Source: Curvularia sp. ZM96 (Eukaryota; Ascomycota; Dothideomycetes; Pleosporales; Pleosporaceae). From it: a DNA stretch of 64,000 bases. The notes below the pieces were generated by a model that searched no databases, had not been told where the DNA came from, and saw nothing but the letters and a program-made list of their open reading frames with translations. The DNA lies in assembly GCA_022457065.1 (NCBI GenBank), contig JAJGBQ010000008.1, positions 682,001 to 746,000 of the forward strand, in the 5' to 3' direction. The first letter of the stretch is position 1; every line of letters begins with the position of its first letter. Position numbers and translations under genes: made by a program. This document shows positions 1 to 11,186 of this stretch, in pieces.

Positions 1-170
1 CTAGGACTACTAGGACCACTAGGACTCACCGTAGTCTATAGCGATAGGCAATGAGCCCTTATGGCTCATTGCGTTCAACTTCGATCAATACACAAGAGTT
101 ACCCTTTACTACTTCTTCAGTAACGCACTTCTGATCAAGTACCTTTATCCCATCCACAGTACCCTGTCTC

Positions 171-1263
171 TCATCCGCGAAAATTAATTCTTCGTCTTAG
201 CAACGGAACATATAAACCGTATCTACTCAATATCTTATCACTTCGATGCTTGATCCTATGAACCTGATTCGCAGCTGTGGTGCTCAATCGGACGCAGTCG
301 ATACAGAGGCCATTTCTTTCGTGAAGTTCACGTAGCCTTTCACCGCGCATTTCTCTATAACGAGGATTTCCATGCGAACGATAACTACAAGGTACCCATT
401 GGTTGGGTGTGGTTGGGTCCCTCATCTGTTCCAATCTTGCAATGACCTGTGATATCGTCATAGTGAGTATCTGCACCGGCCAAAGCGCTTGTTCTCGAAG
501 AAGCTCTGTGTATGCAAGACTATGACGACTTGACCACGCGCATGTACATGCGCTGCTTTCTTCCGTTCCAGCATCTGTCAATCCAACGAACAGTATCTGT
601 TGCAACTCTGTGCGCATCTGGTTCCTCTGCTCTTCTAGTAGATCTGCGAGCATAGCGTTAGCAGGTGTCTTGTAGTCTTTTGCAAACTCGGTACTTACAA
701 AGAGCTTTCCATGGGACGAAGTCAATCAGTCCGATAACCTGATCAGCGAGCAGAAGGTAGGAATCTTTATGATTAAGTACCATCGAGAGTGTAATATCAC
801 TGAAGGCTTGTGCATCGTCGAGTATGTAGGCGGCAGCCATAAGATAACCTAATTCTGAGATACCCTTAACACCCTTAGGGCTCAACCAAAGTTTGCTGGC
901 ATGTTTCAGGGCAACAATGCAGTCGAATTTATCGGCAGCGACAGCAACCTCGAAAATATCATTAGGACTAGGAGACTGTGGCACTGCATCATTCCGGAGA
1001 TGCATAATGTTACAGATGACCTCTAAGGCATTTGCATTGTCGTCTGGCATGAGAATCTCCTTGGGATCATCACTCTTCAGATCCTTTCCTTCAGCGAAGT
1101 GTGATCCGAACATAGCCCTGAAATATGTCGATGCATTTTTGAGAATGAAGGAACAGACTCGGATCTTCTTGCTGTGTGGGCCGACCACAAAGACAACATC
1201 GCCGTCTGTAGCAATCTCTGTTCGCGCGATCACAGAGTCATTGCTGCTCTCGGTAGCTTCCAT
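171..1263 (-). CDS. BTB/POZ domain protein, two exons
   Basis: About 345 residues from two exons (1263-699 and 643-171) joined over a 55-bp intron (644-698) with donor GTAAGT, branch CTAAC and acceptor GCAG; the join keeps frame. The N-terminal third reads as a BTB fold: a DGDVVFVVG strand, a hydrophobic FILKNAS segment, YFRAMFGSHFAEG, then LEVICNIMHLRN and a helix where the protein recognises itself (EVAVAADKFDC). The C-terminal half is rich in charged residues and has two Cys pairs but no domain I recognise. BTB domains mediate homo- or heterodimerisation, often as adaptors for cullin-3 ligases; the partner here is unknown. Fungal genomes of this group carry many such genes. The family call is firm; the role is not. 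Confidence 0.8.
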
Positions 1264-1702
1264 GGTCCTTACGGGATGCGCGAAAACGATAAACGTCCGT
1301 GTGTACTTCGATCAATGACAAGCTTACAACAGCTGAAGTCTGAGTAGACTGAACTCCGTAGAATTATCACACTTGATTATCCCTCCGATATATAAATTAT
1401 TAACTAGTTACAGGACTTATAGAGCTGCATACCCCGCTCCTGACAAGGACAATTGTGTCATGCCAAGAAACCGCGCACCACGTTTCACGCACCTGGCGTA
1501 AGCTTGCTGTCGCACGCGTAGGTGAGGGGTTGCGTGGCAAAAAAAACTGTGTGTATTGCTTGTCTCTGCGGTCTACCGTCTTCATTTAACTATCTGTGGT
1601 GTAGTTATAGCTATTGCTTTTTCTTGTTGAGGTGGTGCATCCTTGTTGCCGTTGCAGTAGCTTGCAGCTTCGGCTCAGCTGAAATCATTACTTCGGCGAG
1701 CT
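1264..1702. other. intergenic, no supported gene
   Basis: Only short overlapping frames on both strands without recognisable domains. It is the shared upstream region of the BTB gene and a dispersed repeat. Confidence 0.5.
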
Positions 1703-1858
1703 CGCAAAGCTGAATAGAGGTAAGCTCAAGATAGCCAGTCACCTGACGCCTAGAGCTTACTAGGTAAACATCACAGCGATAATGACTCTCACAAAGTCAA
1801 GTACGACGGTCAGCAGATACCAAAGTAAGTAAAGGGACAGCAAATCTGTGAAACGGCT
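1703..1858. repeat. about 155-bp dispersed repeat, copy 1
   Basis: Starts AGCTGAATAG and ends GTGAAACG. It aligns along its length with 5451-5602 (same order of blocks: GGTAAGCT, GAGCTTACTAG, GATAATGAC, GTCAAGTACGACGG, GACAGCAAAT). The second copy lies just downstream of a decayed pogo transposase, so this may be a MITE or a transposon end. No transposase sequence is next to copy 1. 1859-2087 holds nothing else I can support. Confidence 0.6.
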
Positions 1859-2087
1859 TGACACTTATGCGCTTGCAGTTTCCGCTTTTTACACGACGCA
1901 CAATTATCATGCCACGCTTACCCCTATCTCGCGTGCAACAAGCTTTACCCTAATCATGCTAGCTCGAGTCAGCTGGTCGTTGGTGCAGCTCGGGCGCGAC
2001 CCCGCTCGCTACATAGCTAACGACCGTAATCACGCTAAAAAGCCCAACGTTCATAGCGCCCAATTTGTCGGTCCCATAAATGCTATC

Positions 2088-3167
2088 TCACCCGTAGTTC
2101 TCATCGCCTCTATTCCCGGGCAGGCCTAGGATTCGTGGCTCAGATCGCAGCGCTGGAGAAACTACGCCCACTGCAGCATGTGCCATACCGCTCACGCAAC
2201 ATCCTACAAAGCCCAGACCACAGAGAAATGCTGCTGGAGGACAAGCCACCGCACCCACCCAAAAGGCCGCTCCTGTGTTAAGGCTCCAGTCAAATCTCAT
2301 CGTTAAGTTTTTCAACTCGGCGCGATCTGTGTTCAGGTTTCGGATACCTCTCAGTTCCACCTGTCGTGGCATGCGCACAAAGTTGAGCCAAACATAACAA
2401 TTGCCCTCATCTTGATGGCCTTTGATGATCAGCTTCCCTATGCCTTCTTCGATAGCCATACGATCAAATATTGCCATAGTCTTCCTTGCAGGAATGAGCA
2501 GGTGGAATTGAATGTTCTCCGCAGCCTCTCTCCCCATAGTTCTCCGCAGAGTCTGTCGATTGCTCCACATTAAGAGGAAGATAGCCTCTATGTCAGAGCT
2601 GAATCCGCCAAACGATGCTGGCAGAGGGTGGTCACGCACCATTTGCTTGAAAACGACATCAGCACTGGTAGTTGGGTTGAATACGTAAAACGCATGGTGC
2701 CCGACAGACTCCTCTCCACCATAATCGTCAATTTCCGTCCTTAGAAACTCGTAGATGAAGGCGCCAAAGCCTCTTGTCTGCCACCTTTGAACCATTGCAG
2801 TTGTATGAGCCCCCAGCTCGTCTCTGATATCTCCTAAGTGCATGCCTATCTCCTTTAGCTGGTTCCCTGTCTTGGTCGCTAGAGCGATTCCGATGATCTC
2901 GGTAACGGCGAGGATGTTGGTAAACTCGGAACTAGCATTGAACGCGTTGCTCGGAATCTCGAATATTCTTGATGTGATAACATCTCTCACAGTATCTGCA
3001 GTTTTGCGTAACTTCTCTTGTGCTCGAGTGGTTTCTTCGGATGCAAGTCGACTGGCTTCAGCTGCCGCCTCTTGTGCGGTTGCTGCTCTCCTAGACCGAG
3101 ATTCTGTATATAGAGTAGAAGCAGCCATTATATACGTAGCCGCAGTTTTTACAATCTGCCAGTTCAT
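2088..3167 (-). CDS. hypothetical protein with coiled coil and C-terminal hydrophobic segment
   Basis: Single open frame of 359 codons with an ATG start. Residues about 20-65 are Ala/Glu/Arg-rich with heptad character and probably form a coiled coil. The middle (about 130-290) is a mixed globular region. Residues about 300-345 form a hydrophobic, Gly/Cys/Ala-rich stretch (WVGAVACPPAAFLCGLGFVG) that could be one or two membrane segments. I do not recognise the family. The layout (coiled coil, globular part, C-terminal hydrophobic tail) resembles lineage-specific fungal proteins found near HET genes, but that is only resemblance. The single frame is unbroken over more than 1 kb, which supports a real gene. 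Confidence 0.6.
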   Translation of the reverse strand: MNWQIVKTAATYIMAASTLYTESRSRRAATAQEAAAEASRLASEETTRAQEKLRKTADTVRDVITSRIFEIPSNAFNASSEFTNILAVTEIIGIALATKTGNQLKEIGMHLGDIRDELGAHTTAMVQRWQTRGFGAFIYEFLRTEIDDYGGEESVGHHAFYVFNPTTSADVVFKQMVRDHPLPASFGGFSSDIEAIFLLMWSNRQTLRRTMGREAAENIQFHLLIPARKTMAIFDRMAIEEGIGKLIIKGHQDEGNCYVWLNFVRMPRQVELRGIRNLNTDRAELKNLTMRFDWSLNTGAAFWVGAVACPPAAFLCGLGFVGCCVSGMAHAAVGVVSPALRSEPRILGLPGNRGDENYG

Positions 3168-4543
3168 TTCTGGAAATGTAGAAGCTGCTCAAAGCACTAG
3201 CATTTGGGCGGGTTAGGGTTGATGGTATGAGCTAGATCGAGCTCCGTTCTTTGAAGTTACCCCGCTCAAAGCCCAGCTGCCAAGGAAATGAGACAAAGTC
3301 CAGCCATACATGCACCGATTAGACAGCTGCAGAATCTAGTATAGAGTGGTAATGTTCGACGGTTTGATAGCTCTGTTCGCGGACCGTCGGCGCGCGAGGC
3401 TGAAGGCTAGTGAAGGTACAAACTAGATGCGTACGGGAGAGGGGAGCTATTTGGAGTAGAAACACGTTGATATTTTTTTCTTCGACGGAGTGAAGTCCTG
3501 CTTGCCATCTTTCTTTGGCTTTCTTAAGGCCGGCCACGGCGACGATATCACACAGTGATGTGAAGTAACCTACCACGTTCTACCAGTGGAGGCATAAGTA
3601 CTACGTACATTTGAACGGAGGACTTGCGTCATCACCCTACTCGCTAGATCTACACTTAAATGGGGGTATTTTGCTAAGGAGGCGAGAAACAAAGTCGACG
3701 TAGTGATAGGCTGCACTGCATTCACGGTTGGTTTCTTCCTCAGAATCCAACACTTCTTTTTCGCTACGTCGTGCGTTTTGCATACTCCGCTACCACATTC
3801 GTCCACTAGGGGTCTCCATGATTCTGTTTCAACTTCACCCTTAGGCTACATGTCTCTTGTACACACTGCTTGAGTGCTTGATTCCATCGACTCTGCGTCC
3901 GCGGGAGACTTGCGCTTACTGCTACGTTTTATCTTACTAACATCCTAACCTTATCTCCTAACCAACTAATTAACCTACCCACCCAGAATATCCTATAGGG
4001 TAATTCTTTAAGCATACTTCTACCTCCTCTAGCTTCCGTACGTGAATTAAGCCTTTCTAGCGTGCGCAGAAGGTCAACCAAGTTAGCGTTTTCTACCTGT
4101 ACGTAACAACTCGAGTATCGATAAGGTTCTTGGCGTGGCTGTGGCTGTGGTCGTGGCCGTACCCGGGCCGTACCCGTGGCCAAAACGACCTGCTTTTCCC
4201 TTGAACAAAGTAGCGTTGGCCAAAAAAGTTCGTACATCTGTATAAAGGCGAGATGACCAATGTCATCAAATAGCTGGAGAACCGTCATAATACTGGCTGA
4301 GATGGATGGGAATGTGATAGGGTCTAGTGTACAGTACATGGCACTATTGGAAGTACAGATTCACGGGTCGATTTGATGTCGCATTCGAGTGGGACAAGCT
4401 GGGCGGGAAAACTTCGGAAGACGTCGATGCGGGGCACGCCAAGGACATGGGATTAAAAACGTGCTCATGCATCGGGGTCGAGGCGCGTCCCCGTTCCCCA
4501 CAAAGCGTTACCCCGCCAAACCACGACAGGACTTTTGTGCACG
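3168..4543. other. intergenic, no supported gene
   Basis: Several frames of 70-136 codons occur on the minus strand (3319-3576, 3570-3806, 3929-4339). They lack recognisable domains and look like chance frames. A Gly-Arg-Pro-Gln-rich simple stretch lies near 4130-4175. Confidence 0.4.
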
Positions 4544-5002
4544 ATGAGGGCTCCAAGGATATTGTGGCGAGTTGTATATGAAGGTTCTCGCGCTCAATAC
4601 TATGAGGGAGAGGGTATATGGGCGGAGGACCAAGACAGCGGCATCACTTTTGATTCGGAGGATGGCACTCTGCGTTAGGTGTTGGGAGGCCATCTCATTT
4701 GGAAGCTCAGACGCGCTTCTCCCTTCATTTCAGCGTACAGTAACAGACATGTAGCGTGGAAACAGGCAAAGCAACGTGTTGAAGAGGGAAAGAAGAATGT
4801 GAAGATCTACAAGATCGATGTGCGTGCTAGTAATAAGCCTGTCGAGTATCGCAATGTCCGAGGTCTAGCCAAAAGGCTAGACATGGAGATCCCTGAACGT
4901 GCACTACACCACTCGGAGTACGAATATGTTTTCCTCGGCCATATCCCGGACAGAGCAGTCAGCGCCTGCTATGAGCTAAAGCGTGTCGCGGACATGCGAT
5001 AA
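4544..5002 (+). pseudogene. fungal hypothetical domain protein (DUF7587-like) with in-frame stop
   Basis: A frame opening at ATG 4544 encodes APRILWRVVYEGS, then WAEDQDSGITFDSEDG. It hits TAG at 4676-4678 and continues in the same frame with GGHLIWKLRRASPFISAYS, NVKIYKID, EYRNVRGLAKRL and SEYEYVFLGHIPD to a stop at 5002. The order (LWRV opening, HLxW, SPFISxYS, KIYKID, EYVFLxxIP) is what I recall for the domain labelled DUF7587 in Pleosporales proteins; that name is from memory. Both sides of the stop are in one frame and no splice pair removes it, so the gene is probably broken by one substitution. A CAG-to-TAG change would fit RIP leakage from nearby repeats. Function unknown. Confidence 0.6.
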
Positions 5003-5450
5003 TTGTGGTGACGGTGGCGGTAGTGGGGAATGGGAGGTATAGGGCTGTAGTTAGTCATTTGTTGTGACTGCACCGCAACTGGGGTAGGGTAGGATAGGCT
5101 TAGCAGACCGAATCATGTAGTTACTAGGGTTAATTCCAAGTCGATGCATAACTACCCACCAATACAAAATTTACAATCGTGTAAACACCTTCTCTCCAGA
5201 TGTGCGAAGACACATGCTTTATCTTAATAATGCGCCTCACGATTTATAAGGCCACCGCCATCATATCCATCCGTCGCAATACAACTATCGCTCCTATATA
5301 CGTCTATATATTTAATAAAATCGTCTAGGCCTGCTCGCCAGCTGTAGAGGCTGGTTGGTGAACTGATTTGTGCGTGATCGCCACACGGCCTGGTACCTCC
5401 GTATCTGATAGACCAATCAGCAGTGCTAATATGATCTCGAATGCTGAGCC
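5003..5450. other. intergenic, nothing recognised
   Basis: No frame above background and no repeat recognised here. Confidence 0.4.
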
Positions 5451-5602
5451 AGCTGAATAGGGGTAAGCTTAAAATAATAAGTTACCTGATGTCTTGAGCT
5501 TACTAGATAAGTATTACAGTGATAATGACAACCCACAAGGTCAAGTACGACGGCCAGCAGGTATCAAGGTAAGCAAAGTGACAGCAAATATGTGAAACGA
5601 AT
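5451..5602. repeat. about 155-bp dispersed repeat, copy 2
   Basis: Aligns with 1703-1858 at roughly three-quarters identity by eye. It lies next to the 3' side of the decayed pogo transposase and may be its terminal region. Confidence 0.55.
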
Positions 5603-5623
5603 TTACGCCTAACTATGGCCCCT

Positions 5624-6854
5624 CTATAGTACGAATAATGCTATGTATGTATTCCACCTCCTATCACCACATCCGGGCCTCGGGCGCTCTCCATGATTCC
5701 AGCATTGGATCGACTGGTGTTTGAATTTCTGGCGTATCCCGTTCTGAATTACCTGGACTGTGCGCTTCCGGCTCCTTGCTCGATTGAACGGAAATAGTCC
5801 AGCCTTAGCCCAGCCTGCAAGTATGTTCTTCTTGGTCACCGCCTTTTCTCTCGCCGGGCTATATATAGTAGTGAAGTGCTCTTTGTTGATATTTGTTAGA
5901 CCTCCATGGTAAAGTCGCTCGACTTGATCTCGATATGCTGTCTTCAATGGGCCAAATACCGACACATCACATGGCTGTAGCTTGTGAGAGGTATGAGAGG
6001 GCAGTCTGCACAAGGTAATGTTGTTTTCGAAACAGAACTCAAGAGCTTCCAGAGTTTCGTGCGTACCAAAGCCATCGCAAATGAGTAGGCGCGGCCTCTG
6101 ATTAGCTCAAGCCTTAGTCTGGGGATTGAATACTTGCTTTATCTACTCAAGGCTGATAAACGAGTCGTTGTAACCTGACTCAGGCTGTAGAACCATCCAG
6201 GGGTAGGATACGTCGTCCAGTTGCTCCTGTGGGTAGAGGCTGGCCAGATGATCATTGGATTCAACAACTCACGACTTGCTGACACGCATTCGATAGCGGT
6301 CACCATCGTCCGCTTAACGTCCACACCTCTATAGTCTCGTCGGTCATCCTTACCCACAAGGACTTTGACAGTGCCAAGCATGCTCAGCATGGCTTCTGTC
6401 TCATCCATATTGTAGACATTCTCCGGCAGGATATCTGGTCTACGGAGTTCCTGCTCGATTATCTCGAACCAGTGTACAACCTTGTCATATATGTTGTTAT
6501 CGTGGCGTTCCAGGCCATTGCTTTGTTCTTCCTCGACTTGATCTCGGGGTGGCGGCAGCGGAAGTCTTGAGGCCAGTTCTTGTGTGGCGGGCCGGCGGGC
6601 CGATTCGATACTCGTCGGCGGGCGATGCAGAAGGCGAGGGAAGGTATGTACTTGATACGGATAGGCGATCCACTGGCGCTCATTCGTAGCAGGAAATCAA
6701 CGAGCGCTTTCTCCTCAGCGGGACTTAGGTATTGCTGTCTCTCAGCTGTGGCCTTCCTCGAGGGCCGACCTCGGTGCCGATAATGAACAGTAGTGCGAGG
6801 AACGTCACTATGTCTAGCTCGAGCAGAGATACTCTTACGCACGTTGGGAGGCAA
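5624..6854 (-). pseudogene. decayed pogo/CENP-B-type DDE transposase
   Basis: Three minus-strand pieces follow transposase order. 6854-6459: N-terminal psq-type HTH and CENP-B-like region, with LSPAEEKALVDFLLRM and KNWPQDF..RHPE. 6408-6139: start of the DDE domain, MDETEAMLSMLGTVKVLVGKDD, VKRTMVTAIECVSA, IIWPASTHRSNW. 6013-5624: CRLPSHTSHKLQPCDVSVFGPLKTAYRD and the GLFPFN tail. The first and third catalytic Asp positions are visible; the region around the second (near 6080-6110) is interrupted. At least two stops or frameshifts separate the pieces, so it is inactive. It belongs to a different subfamily from the Fot1-like elements further along. Confidence 0.85.
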
Positions 6855-7033
6855 TTCTAAGGCTAGTGCCTAACTAGCGGGGTCTATGGTTGCTGTCGTA
6901 TAGTTACATCACAGCTTCAGAGCTTCCTCTACTGAGTCAGTGTCCCAGTTGTGGACGTTCCTCACGTTCGCGCTAATAATAGAACCAAGACTGATAGAAA
7001 ATACTAGAAGCAAGGGTCACATGACTGACTGAG

Positions 7034-10000
7034 CGGCAAATTTCCGCCACACCACTGCTTGGCGTAATAATTTCCCATCTACCACCGTTTCAAATACACT
7101 ACCACACACGTGACGTTAGCTTGTAAAATATCCCAAATGCCACTGTTTAAAGCCTCAGCTAACGGGCACTTAGCCGCCTATAAGGGGTTTAAAAATAGCG
7201 AATCTAACGCCCCTAAGGGAAGGGTATAGGGCTTATGCAACCTCTCCCCAAAACTCCAAACATAACCGACCCTAAGAACTGCTTCTCTAATAATCTATTA
7301 TCGGCCTTTAACCTCACAACAGATTGTTTAGACTCAACAGAACTACCTTATCGACGAACACTACTACGATAAGCCTGAGAAACGCTGCCCTACACGCTCT
7401 TGGGTAGTAGACAAAGACAGTAGTAGTTTTATATAAAGAGAAGGGTTGAAAATTGTAATGTATAGTAGATCTAAATCTTTCTATAGTCTCACAATTGGCC
7501 TATTCGAGCTCTTTTTCTTGATCGCGTTGATAGGGCTGGAGGCTCTTCGCTTTGGACACTACTCTCTCCACTCGCCATAGGTCTTTTGTCTCTTCTAGGT
7601 GGACTTGATGTGACATTATGGGTAATATGTGGAATAGAGCTAGATGTCGCGATTGTAAAAGTATCGTTCGTAATAGTAGAATCCATATAAGTGACTTGTA
7701 AAGCGGCTAGATCTACTTGAGAGCCGCTGCTACTTTGCTGTTCATCGTCTAGCCGTAGCTGCTGATCTACAGTTGGCTGGAAGACTGGCGGTTTAGGAGA
7801 TGTGGGCCGCAAGGTTGAATGTTCTGCTTCCGCTGTAGATGCCTGTGCCATATCAGGTTGACCGTCTTCGTTGTTTCGGTTCTCGTTCACTGCTTGCCTA
7901 GCAACTCCAATTCGCTGAGTCTGGTGGCGCTCTCTTATTGCCTCGATTTCTTTGAGAGATGCTTGTATAGCTCTGATCCGTTGCCACAAGGTATCGTGCT
8001 CTCTTAAGTCTAGAGGTTGGGAAATGAAAGATAGGGTAGACACGGTTTGATCAGTAAGTTGAGATGATGCCTCTTGATTAGATATAATCTGTTCGGGACA
8101 GCGCTGGATAGGTGTAATCTGAATAGGACGATTTGAAACATCCGGGTGTTGTTGGAAATATGTTGCGCCTGATTGATATCGGTTTCGAGCCTCATCCTGT
8201 TGCTCCTTCCGACAGTTTGGTGATGCTAGATTTCCAAGTCTCCGGGCCTCTGTCTCCCGGGTCCTTCGCTTCATCCTTTTCTGGACCGGACGACCTCGCG
8301 AGGGAGCATAAGGAGGTGGCTTTGTAACTCCATCAGGTTTGAGATCGTCCAGTAAAACCGGTAACAGAGAGTATTTATACTGCTCACGGTACTCAGATAT
8401 CTCGTAGAACTTGGCAATATACTTCTCGGGTTTAGTATTAAAGAACCGACAAACGGCAATCGCATGTCTACAAGGAATTTTGTGATCCTGGAAAGCGAGA
8501 CAGGAGCATTTCTGAGCTTTGAGCTGGACGAGGCGAGTATTCTGGTCCCCTGGGTTTGCTCGGTATGCTAGAGCTACCATATTCTCGCGCTCTTGAGGAG
8601 TCACAAGGTACTGGTTACTCTCCTCAAGCTCTTTCCGGAAATATGCCATAGCATAGTTAGTATACTTCTCGTCTTTCTGGGGGCTATGACGTCTTTCGTA
8701 AAATTTCGACATCATATATGTCCATATATGATGTAGTGAATGGAAAATCGGTAATTCACGGGCCTCCTATAGCTTGGTCTTAGTCGGAATAGAACAATAG
8801 GCTTTCTAACAAGTTCACTTACCATCCATGCGCTATTTATCGACTCGGATATATTAGAACAAGTTTGACCAAACCGTGGGAAATCGACTAGTGGTGCATG
8901 TGATGTTGCGTAGTGCTTTGCATCGAGTTGATCCAGGTAGTGACGCGCAGGAGCAGAAAGAGACTCAATCTGATCCAAAAAGGCTTTAAATTTAGCCTTA
9001 GTCTCGACTAGACAAGCAGCTCTGAATATCTTCTCAACCTTTCTTCCAAATTCGTTTCCAACATTCTCTGCAAGATGTTGCGTGCAGTGATAGTGGAAAG
9101 CCTTTGGTAAAGCCTCTGCAACAGCTGGAACTAGACCTTTTGCTCGATCGCTAACGATTGTAAGATGCTCAAAATCGTCTCGTTCTTTCTCGGTAGTATC
9201 AAGGTTGTCGAGAAAGTATTCTCTGAAACCTTGTAGAAAGCTGAGCCACGATTCTTTAGACTCGTTTCTAGCGAATCCCCACATTAATGGTAGGATTTCC
9301 TCGTTAGCGTCAAGTGTTGTAAGAATAAGAAGAACTACGTTCTTTTCTGACTTCATATGGGCACCATCAACACAGATAAACTGTCGGGAGTGCCAAAATG
9401 CATGAATACAAGCCCTCGGTGCTACATAGCACCATTCAAAGGATCCATCATTATCCGTCGAAATAGCAGCGTTCGCCATCGAAGTAGCATAGTCTCCTTC
9501 GTCGTTCACATCTATATCTATATCAAGCCCGTTATCCGTGATTGTCCGAAGGAATGGAAGGATGAGCTGGAAGGACTTCGTCTTGTCCATGAAGGCACTC
9601 TTTTGGATCTCCTTCTTTGCGCGCCACGCTTGTAGGTACGATATCTGATTTGAGTGCTGAAGTCTTTCAGCAGTCTGAATCTGGCGTGGCCTCGTCCGAA
9701 AGTCGCTCTTAACCATATCTCCTTGTCGGTGGGCAATGAGTTTTGCAGATCTTGATGCTTTCCAATCTTGATGGGAGCTAAGATCGCAGGTGTGAGGGAC
9801 CAATTTCCGAAGCTCAAATTGATCGGATCGATTCATATAAGCGATCCGGAGGAAGAATTTGCATCCAGTTTCCTCGCTCGAGCGGCAGATAGCGTGAAAT
9901 CTCGTCCGATCGCTGGCAGCTACTTTGAATGAAAGTCTCTAGGTCACCATAACGTGAAGAACCGACTCTTTTGCTTCATCAATTGACGCGAATGTCTGTC

Positions 10001-10410
10001 CGATAAATAGAGTACTAGGCAAATCCCTAGAGGATGCCATCGTAGTCAATTGTCGCTAGATTTTGTGTTAACCTCGCGTTAGAACGCGTCGACTCTTTAA
10101 TCGCGTCAGACACGTTATGAACCGTCACGGCTTTAGCCGGGCGCTAAGTCTAACGCGGATAATAGGAAGCCCCACCACCTAACACTAAAAACAACGACAT
10201 TATACAGACTCTCGTGTAAAACTAGTTTGTCTACTACCCAAAAGAGTCTAGAGGAGGCGCGAAACCTACTAATAAGACGGTGGCATGTGGGACAGAAATA
10301 GTGGCATTTGGGATATTTTACAAGCTAACGTCACGTGTGTGGTAGTGTATTTGAAACGGTGGTAGATGGGAAATTGTTACGCCAAGCAGTGGTGTGGCGG
10401 AAATTTGCCG
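7034..10410 (-). mobile_element. MULE (Mutator-like element) with 111-bp TIRs
   Basis: Terminal inverted repeats 7034-7144 and 10300-10410 match over 111 bp with one mismatch seen (AATA/AACA). Both begin CGGCAAATTTCCGCC and contain TTCAAATACACTACCACACA. They enclose a single Mutator-type transposase gene on the minus strand. No convincing 8-11-bp target duplication: flanks end CTGACTGAG on the left and start AATCTTAGC on the right. Near-identical TIRs suggest recent activity. Internal non-coding parts (7145-7488, 10041-10299) contain no other frame. Confidence 0.9.
7489..10040 (-). CDS. MULE transposase with N-terminal nonsense codon
   Basis: Spliced model: exon 1 10040-8823, 56-bp intron 8822-8767 (GTAAGT ... 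GACTAAG ... CTATAG), exon 2 8766-7489; the intron is phase 0 and joins the DDE half to the SWIM half. Seen in order: N-terminal FAR1/MuDR-like zinc-binding region (Cys/His at CRSSEETGC and PHTC), the MULE DDE domain with Asp in CVDGAHM, Asp in IVSDRAKGL, FHYHCTQH and Glu in ISESINS, then a SWIM finger (CSCLAFQDHKIPCRH), then a low-complexity tail ending in a basic RSRKRARIG. From ATG 10040 the frame meets one TAG at 9939-9941 (codon 34) and is otherwise open for about 830 codons. A shorter product could start at ATG 9836. Catalytic residues look complete, so the element is one substitution from a full frame. Confidence 0.85.
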
Positions 10411-11186
10411 AATCTTAGCGCCAACACATCATTTGTGGCTGAGCAATGAGAGTTGCTTGGTCTATGCAGTTTGTTCAGTTTGTCCAATTAGGTCCAACCG
10501 GAAGCTTTGTCCTGTTCTTTGTTCGCTGCCTGAGATGCCTCACTGGCGTTCACTGACTCAGGCAGTTGCTGTTCAGTGCCTTTGTCGGTGCCTAGCACGC
10601 ACTTGTTAGCCGAAATGCCTACTGGCTAAAGGCGTTCCTGAAGGCATGCCTAACACGTACTCAGCCCTAGCTGCACACGGTGACGTTCCTTTATTAATAC
10701 TCTATCATCGTACACGCGGACGACGCTCGAGAGAAGCTACAGCATAAAGCTAGCAGTACCTCGCCCCTTACGAAGAGAACGCTGTCGTTGTTTATGAACT
10801 CCCTAGGATAACCTAAGCGAACGAAGTATGTAGGGGCTATCGTATAGAGCGCTACCCGCAATCGGCCCCAAGTAGATAGACTACTAAAGCCACTAGGTGT
10901 GAACTGGGCTAAGGGACTTGAAAGACGTCGTCCAAAGCTCAATGCAAAGAGGAAAAGGGCCCAAAACTGGAATTGCTACAACATCTACAATGAGATCTTG
11001 CATTGGTTTGACATGAGCTGAACCGAGAACAGCTTGTAAAGTATAATTATTACAGTAGGATACAAACGGGGATTTTTAAATGTTCATGCTCCTAGGCCCG
11101 AGGCACTAGTAGTTCAAAAGCATTAATTGTATCTCAACTTGAATTTCAATTAGGAATAATCACGTTTTGCTAACGCTAGATAATCG
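10411..11186. other. intergenic, no supported gene
   Basis: Short chance frames only. A GCCT/AGGC-rich stretch near 10520-10660 contains several short imperfect inverted repeats. 11040-11186 is AT-rich and forms the 3' flank of the HET gene. Confidence 0.4.
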